Of a stretch of DNA of 64,000 bases, positions 60,248-64,000 are shown piece by piece. The stretch lies in NCBI RefSeq assembly GCF_030718205.1, contig NZ_JAUZQF010000019.1, positions 1-64,000 on the forward strand, written 5' to 3'. The notes beneath the pieces were generated by a model, which ran no database searches, was not told where the DNA came from, and saw nothing but the letters and a program-made list of their open reading frames with translations. Position 1 is the first letter of the stretch. Every line of letters begins with the position of its first letter. Both the position numbers and the translations under genes were made by a program. The stretch comes from Nonomuraea turcica (GTDB taxonomy: Bacteria > Actinomycetota > Actinomycetes > Streptosporangiales > Streptosporangiaceae).

Positions 60248-60706
60248 GTGGATCCGGCTCCGAACGTCAACGTCCAGGAGGGCTCTCTCCTGCTGGACGA
60301 CCAGCTCTGCTTCGCCCTCTACGCCGCCTCGCGGTCGGTCACCGCGCGATACCGCCCCCTGCTGGAGGAGCTCGGGCTGACCTATCCCCAATACCTGGTC
60401 ATGCTCGTGCTGTGGGAGCAGGGCTCGGTCTCGGTGCGGGAGCTGGGCGCCGCACTCCAGCTGGAGTCCAGCACGCTGTCCCCCCTTCTCAAGCGCCTCG
60501 AAGCCGGCAACCTGATCCGCCGCGAACGACGCGCCGACGATGAGCGATCGGTGGCCATCACGCTCACGGAGGCGGGCACGGGGCTTCGCGAACGAGCGCG
60601 TACGGTGCCCCTCGCCATCGGCGACGCCATGGGCCTGACCCCCGAACAGCACACCACCGTCAGACACCTGCTCCGCTTGCTCATCGCCAACGTCGGCCGC
60701 GGTTGA
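60248..60706 (+). CDS. MarR-family regulator, OhrR-like
   Basis: 152 residues from GTG 60248, with GGGAGGA 4-5 bases upstream. Winged HTH (TYPQYLVMLVLWEQGSVSVREL, STLSPLLKRLEAGNLIRRER). The N-terminal LLLDDQLCFALYAASR has the conserved single Cys of OhrR peroxide sensors. It probably represses the divergent HSL esterase rather than an ohr gene, none of which is seen here. Peroxide sensing is inferred from the Cys. Confidence 0.85.
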   Translation: MDPAPNVNVQEGSLLLDDQLCFALYAASRSVTARYRPLLEELGLTYPQYLVMLVLWEQGSVSVRELGAALQLESSTLSPLLKRLEAGNLIRRERRADDERSVAITLTEAGTGLRERARTVPLAIGDAMGLTPEQHTTVRHLLRLLIANVGRG

Positions 60707-60736
60707 AGGCGTGTTCCCCGTAGGCCATGGTCTCCG

Positions 60737-60768
60737 GCGCATCGACGCTGACGCCGGCGTCGATGCGC
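60737..60768. terminator. Hairpin terminator between marR and the homocitrate-synthase-like gene
   Basis: Perfect 12-bp stem (GCGCATCGACGC / GCGTCGATGCGC, 8-base loop) in the 89-base convergent gap. Confidence 0.7.
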
Positions 60769-60795
60769 TGGTGCAGCGGGCCGAGGTCGGCGACC

Positions 60796-62019
60796 TCAGC
60801 CGCCTTCGTAGCCTGGGAAGAGCAGGGACAGCTCGCGTGGATACGTCGCGATCAGGCGCAGCTCCTCGTCCGTGAGCGGCCTGCCGGTCATGGCGTTGCA
60901 GAGCTGGACCAGCCGGAACGCCAGGTCCTCGTCCTCCACCGCCTCGACCCCGAGCCCCTCCATGACGTGCCGGAACCCGGCCTTTCCGCCGTACTCGCCG
61001 GTCAGCACGACCCGCCCGCTCCTCGCGTGCCAGTCCTCGGGGAACGGGCCCAGCGTCGCCTCGTCGTACAGCTCGTAGTTACCATGATCCTTCAGCGCGC
61101 CGTCGGCGTGAATGCCCGACTCGTGCGCGAACGCATTGCGCCCCACCCCCACCTGGTTGTACGGCAGCGGCTGCCCGAACGCGTAACTCGCCCACAACCC
61201 GAACCGGCGTGCCCAGGACAGGTCGAGCGCGTCACCGATCTCGGCGTTCAGCCCGAAGCCGTGCTCGAAGGCCAGGATGGTGGACAGCAGGTCGGCGTTG
61301 CCGGAACGTTCGCCGATGCCGTTCACACACGTGTTGATCCACGCGTCCTGCCCGGCATCGAGGTCGCCGAGCGCGCCGGACACCGAGTTGGCCACGGCCA
61401 TGCCCAGGTCGTTGTGGCAATGCGTCTCTACCGGCATCGCGGTGGCCGAGGCCAGCTTCGCGAAGCGCTCACGGATCCGGTCGGGCGTGTCGCCGCCGAT
61501 CGTGTCGCAGTAGCGCACCCGGTCGGCGCCCGCCTGCTTGGCCGCCAGCGCGAACTCCAGCAGGAAGCCGTCATCGGTACGCGAGCCGTCCTCCGCGTTC
61601 ACGCCCACGGTCAGCGCGCCCGCGTCCTTGGCCACGCGGACCGCCGCCGTCATCTCCCTGATGATCGCGCCCCTGTCCAGCCGGCCGCGGAACTTGTTCT
61701 GGATCATGTAGTCGGACGTCGAGATGGACAGGTTGTAGTGCTTGAGTCCGAGCGGCGCCGCCCGCTCCACGTCCTGCGGCACGCCCCGGCACCAGCCGGA
61801 CAACCGCAGCTCACCGAACGCCCCCGCCTCGGCCAGCGCCAGCTGCGCCTTCACATACGGGACCTCGTGAAACAGGAACGGGAAACCGATCTCGGACTGC
61901 GCCACCCCGAGCCTGGCCAGATAGAAGTTGACCATGGTCTTGCCGAATTTCGACAGGCCGGTGCGCGCGGTCTGCACGCCGTCCCGGTTGGTCACATCCA
62001 GGAAATGAACCTTTGGCAT
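60796..62019 (-). CDS. Homocitrate synthase / isopropylmalate-synthase-like (DRE-TIM) enzyme
   Basis: 407 residues from ATG 62019 (GGGGG upstream). DRE-TIM metallolyase barrel: N-terminal FLDVTNRDGVQTART carries the substrate Arg and metal Asp in the form NRDGVQ, middle YCDTIGGDTPD, ETHCHNDLGMAVANS with the HxH metal ligands, and AFAHESGIHADG. No C-terminal LeuA allosteric domain, so it resembles NifV/homocitrate synthase or citramalate-type enzymes. Acetyl-CoA condensation with a 2-oxo acid is expected. It is divergent from an HTH-citrate synthase with 65 bases between starts. Confidence 0.85.
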   Translation of the reverse strand: MPKVHFLDVTNRDGVQTARTGLSKFGKTMVNFYLARLGVAQSEIGFPFLFHEVPYVKAQLALAEAGAFGELRLSGWCRGVPQDVERAAPLGLKHYNLSISTSDYMIQNKFRGRLDRGAIIREMTAAVRVAKDAGALTVGVNAEDGSRTDDGFLLEFALAAKQAGADRVRYCDTIGGDTPDRIRERFAKLASATAMPVETHCHNDLGMAVANSVSGALGDLDAGQDAWINTCVNGIGERSGNADLLSTILAFEHGFGLNAEIGDALDLSWARRFGLWASYAFGQPLPYNQVGVGRNAFAHESGIHADGALKDHGNYELYDEATLGPFPEDWHARSGRVVLTGEYGGKAGFRHVMEGLGVEAVEDEDLAFRLVQLCNAMTGRPLTDEELRLIATYPRELSLLFPGYEGG

Positions 62020-62050
62020 GCCCCCACGTTGACACCCGTGCTCGTCATGG

Positions 62051-62071
62051 ATCAATATTGATTTTAATCAA
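62051..62071. promoter_or_regulatory. Overlapping palindromes in front of the HTH-citrate synthase
   Basis: Two palindromes overlap in an AT-rich island: ATCAATATTGAT (62051-62062, perfect) and TTGATTTTAATCAA (62058-62071, 6-bp arms). This gives three ATCAA/TTGAT half-sites in 21 bases. They end 13 bases before the proposed GTG of the citrate synthase and lie 32 bases upstream of the divergent start, an ideal place for an autoregulator. The HTH in the citrate synthase itself is the obvious candidate protein. Confidence 0.6.
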
Positions 62072-62084
62072 CATGGAGGATGGG

Positions 62085-63413
62085 GTGGAGTGGATCGACG
62101 CGGCCACGGCGGCCGAACGGCTCGGGGTCAAGCCCGCCACGCTGTACGCGTACGTGAGCAGGGGAGTGCTGCAGCGGCGGCGCAGCGACGACGGGCGGCG
62201 CAGCCTCTTCTCCGCCGAGGAGATCGAACGGCTCGCCCGGCGGGGACGGCCGCGCAGCCAGCCGCCGGAGCTCGTCATCGAGTCGGCCGTCACCGCCCTC
62301 GGCGTCGACCGTCCCTACTACCGGGGGGTCGACGCGCTGGAGCTGGCCGGGACGACAGCCTTTGAATCGGTCGCAGAATGGCTTTGGACCGCCGACCCCG
62401 GCGTGCTGCCGGGCCCACGCCGACGGCGGCCGGCTGCCCCTGCGGAGCCACAGGGCGACGGGCAGCAGCCGCGACATCGCGCGTCCGCCGGTTCGCCCGC
62501 GATGGCGCGGCAGCGCGACCCCGGCCCAGCGCCCGATACCGGAGTGGTGTCGTGGCGGTGCGAGCCGGGCGCGTTGCAGGCTGCGGTCGTGGCCCAGCGC
62601 GGGCTCCCGGACGACCTCCTGCCTCTCGACCGCCTGCAAGTGATCACCACGGTCCTCGGCGCGTCAGACTCCCTGCGTTACCAGCTCGACCCCGCCTCCG
62701 TCGCCGCCACCGGCCGCCGCCTGATCGCCGGGCTGGTTGATGCGCTGCCCCAGCTCAGCGAGCCGCAGGGGGAGTCGATCGCCGAGCGCCTGTGGTCCCG
62801 CCTGTGCCCGCACCCCGCTTCGCCGGCCCTGCTCGACGCGGTGCAGGCCGCGCTCGTGCTGCTCGCCGACCACGAGCTGGCCGCCTCGACGCTGGCCGCC
62901 AGGGTCGCCGCCTCCGCGAAGGCCGACCCGTACGCCGTGGTCCTGACAGGGTTCGGCGTGCTCGGCGGCCCCTTGCACGGCGGCGCGTCGTACGGAGCCG
63001 AGCGGCTGCTCGCCGAGATCGCCGAGCCCGGCCAGGCCGCGCGGGCGGTCGCCGAGCGGGTGCGGCGCGGCGAGCGCATCCCCGGCTTCGGCCACAGCAT
63101 TTACAAGAACGGCGACGGTCGCGGCGGCCTCCTGCTCGACCTGGTCAAGGAGGCCGCGCCGGGACATGAGCGAATCGCCGCGGGCATGGCCGTGCTGGCG
63201 GAGATGCGCCGGCGGCGGCTCCCCGAGCGCAACATCGACTTCGCCCTCGCCATCCTCGCCGCCGTCAGCGGAATGGTCAGGGGCGCGGGGGAGGCCGTCT
63301 TCGCGGTCGCCAGGGTGGCGGGGTGGCTGGCGCACGCGATGGAGGAGTATGAGCGAGGCACCCTCCTACGCCTGCGCGCCTCCTACACCGGCCCGCCGGT
63401 CCGCGGCGCGTGA
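62085..63413 (+). CDS. Citrate synthase-family enzyme with N-terminal DNA-binding HTH domain
   Basis: 442 residues from GTG 62085, with GGAGG 5 bases upstream; ATG 62073 has none. Residues 1-50 are a MerR/excisionase-like HTH (WIDAATAAERLGVKPATLYAYVSRGVLQRRRSDDG with a short wing). From about 75 on it is a citrate synthase: His in GGPLHGGA, His in GFGHSIYKNGDGR and Asp in RNIDFALA match the three catalytic residues of the family. A Pro/Arg/Gln-rich insert of about 55 residues lies near 110-165. A catalytic domain joined to an HTH suggests a metabolite-responsive regulator or a regulated enzyme. The divergent homocitrate-synthase-like gene is its likely partner. Confidence 0.87.
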   Translation: MEWIDAATAAERLGVKPATLYAYVSRGVLQRRRSDDGRRSLFSAEEIERLARRGRPRSQPPELVIESAVTALGVDRPYYRGVDALELAGTTAFESVAEWLWTADPGVLPGPRRRRPAAPAEPQGDGQQPRHRASAGSPAMARQRDPGPAPDTGVVSWRCEPGALQAAVVAQRGLPDDLLPLDRLQVITTVLGASDSLRYQLDPASVAATGRRLIAGLVDALPQLSEPQGESIAERLWSRLCPHPASPALLDAVQAALVLLADHELAASTLAARVAASAKADPYAVVLTGFGVLGGPLHGGASYGAERLLAEIAEPGQAARAVAERVRRGERIPGFGHSIYKNGDGRGGLLLDLVKEAAPGHERIAAGMAVLAEMRRRRLPERNIDFALAILAAVSGMVRGAGEAVFAVARVAGWLAHAMEEYERGTLLRLRASYTGPPVRGA

Positions 63414-63542
63414 CCTCTATCGGCGGGGCACGGGAACCGTCTGACCGCGCCGCGCCGCCTCACCGGCCAGCCGGGGCCGCGAGCGCCCGTCCGCTGGGTG
63501 GCCATCATGCGCAGCTGCCGCAGCCTGCCGTGGGAGGCCGCG

Positions 63543-64000
63543 TCAGCTGCGGTCGACGTACGCCGCCAGCGCCCGCACCCGCTCGGCGTGCTGGTCATGC
63601 CCCACGATCACCGGCGGCTCGTTGTACGGCATCGCGTCCGACGAGCGCCGCAGCTTGACGTATTGGCCGCAGGCGTCGATCGCGTACGGCTCCATGTCGT
63701 CCTGCAGCGCCCCGATCACCGTGATCCCGTAGGTCTCGCCGATCCGCCTGAACAGCGCCACCGCCTCCCTGCGGTGCTCCTTGCCCAGGTTGCGGCCCAG
63801 CTCGTCGAGCACCAGGCACAGGTGCCCGCCCCCGGACGACGCGATGGCCGCCGCGCACACCAGCTTGACGGCCTTCTCGTCCATGAGCGCGGTGTTGGCC
63901 CGCCGGTTGTACGGCACGAACCCCTGCCCCTCGCCGCGCCGCCATTTTGGTGTCACCCGCCACTGCCAGCGCTGCTCGGGATCGGCGGGCGCGGGCGGCA
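63543..64000 (-). CDS. C-terminal part of an ATPase-like protein, runs off the window
   Basis: The frame ending at 63543 is open to the right edge, so only the last ~152 residues are seen and the start is outside. The visible part contains RANTALMDEKAVKLV and a Walker B-like stretch HLCLVLDELGRNLGKEHRREAV, then ITVIGALQDDMEPYAID. This looks like the C-terminal lobe of an SMC/RecF-like or ABC-type P-loop ATPase (Walker B then a D-loop/H-loop region). A GTG at 63954-63956 is in frame but is unlikely to be the true start because coding continues before it. Family not identified. Confidence 0.5.
   Translation of the reverse strand, partial: PPAPADPEQRWQWRVTPKWRRGEGQGFVPYNRRANTALMDEKAVKLVCAAAIASSGGGHLCLVLDELGRNLGKEHRREAVALFRRIGETYGITVIGALQDDMEPYAIDACGQYVKLRRSSDAMPYNEPPVIVGHDQHAERVRALAAYVDRS

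Overview
The window is high-GC (about 70% or more) chromosomal DNA from a filamentous actinobacterium. Frequent GTG/TTG starts, GTGA/ATGA stop-start overlaps, an eukaryote-like glutamine synthetase (GlnII), a stand-alone MsiK-type sugar ATPase, DUF1876, MmyB-type regulators and an LCP cell-wall ligase all fit. A Streptosporangiales genome such as Nonomuraea is my best guess; this is inference from gene style, not a database match. No rRNA, tRNA, insertion sequence, prophage or CRISPR array was seen.

Layout. 1-3 kb: a broken XRE regulator, then a MerR regulator divergent from a ribosomal protein L11 paralogue, with a MerR-type elongated promoter between them, and a NicX/M29-like protein. 3-8 kb: LacI regulator and MsiK ATPase, SDR, secreted sugar dehydrogenase, CMD protein. 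8-13 kb: lipoprotein plus an unusual FtsH-like membrane AAA protease, and TerC. 13-19 kb: GlnII, aldehyde dehydrogenase, GalU, APH-like kinase, DUF1876, DUF985 cupin. 18.7-22 kb: PhoD with an in-frame TAG cutting off its Tat signal, coupled to a secreted EEP/F5-8C protein. 22-29.4 kb: five overlapping genes, SWIM / DUF5691 / MoxR / DUF5682 / VWA. 29.4-37 kb: MFS exporter with TetR regulator and paired palindromic operators, a second MFS, an enolase-superfamily protein without catalytic lysines, an amber-interrupted M48-like/methyltransferase fusion and a PurO-like protein. 37-40.4 kb: a compact graspetide-type RiPP locus (precursor, ATP-grasp ligase, ABC exporter, small ORF). 40.5-45 kb: ROK regulator, glutamate-type ABC importer without its ATPase, asparaginase. 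45-49 kb: dienelactone hydrolase, MmyB regulator, HAD, RibD-like reductase, epimerase. 49-55 kb: SbcC (with long tandem repeats in both coiled-coil arms) and SbcD. 55-60 kb: two alpha/beta hydrolases, an internally deleted crotonase, LCP protein, HSL-type esterase with an OhrR/MarR regulator. 60.7-63.4 kb: homocitrate-synthase-like enzyme divergent from a citrate synthase that carries its own HTH domain. The right edge holds the C-terminal end of an ATPase-like gene.

The most interesting systems are: (1) the MerR/L11-paralogue pair, where the L11 copy has lost the prolines known to mediate thiopeptide sensitivity; (2) the graspetide cluster; (3) the five-gene MoxR/VWA cassette; and (4) the HTH-citrate synthase fusion with overlapping palindromes in front of it.
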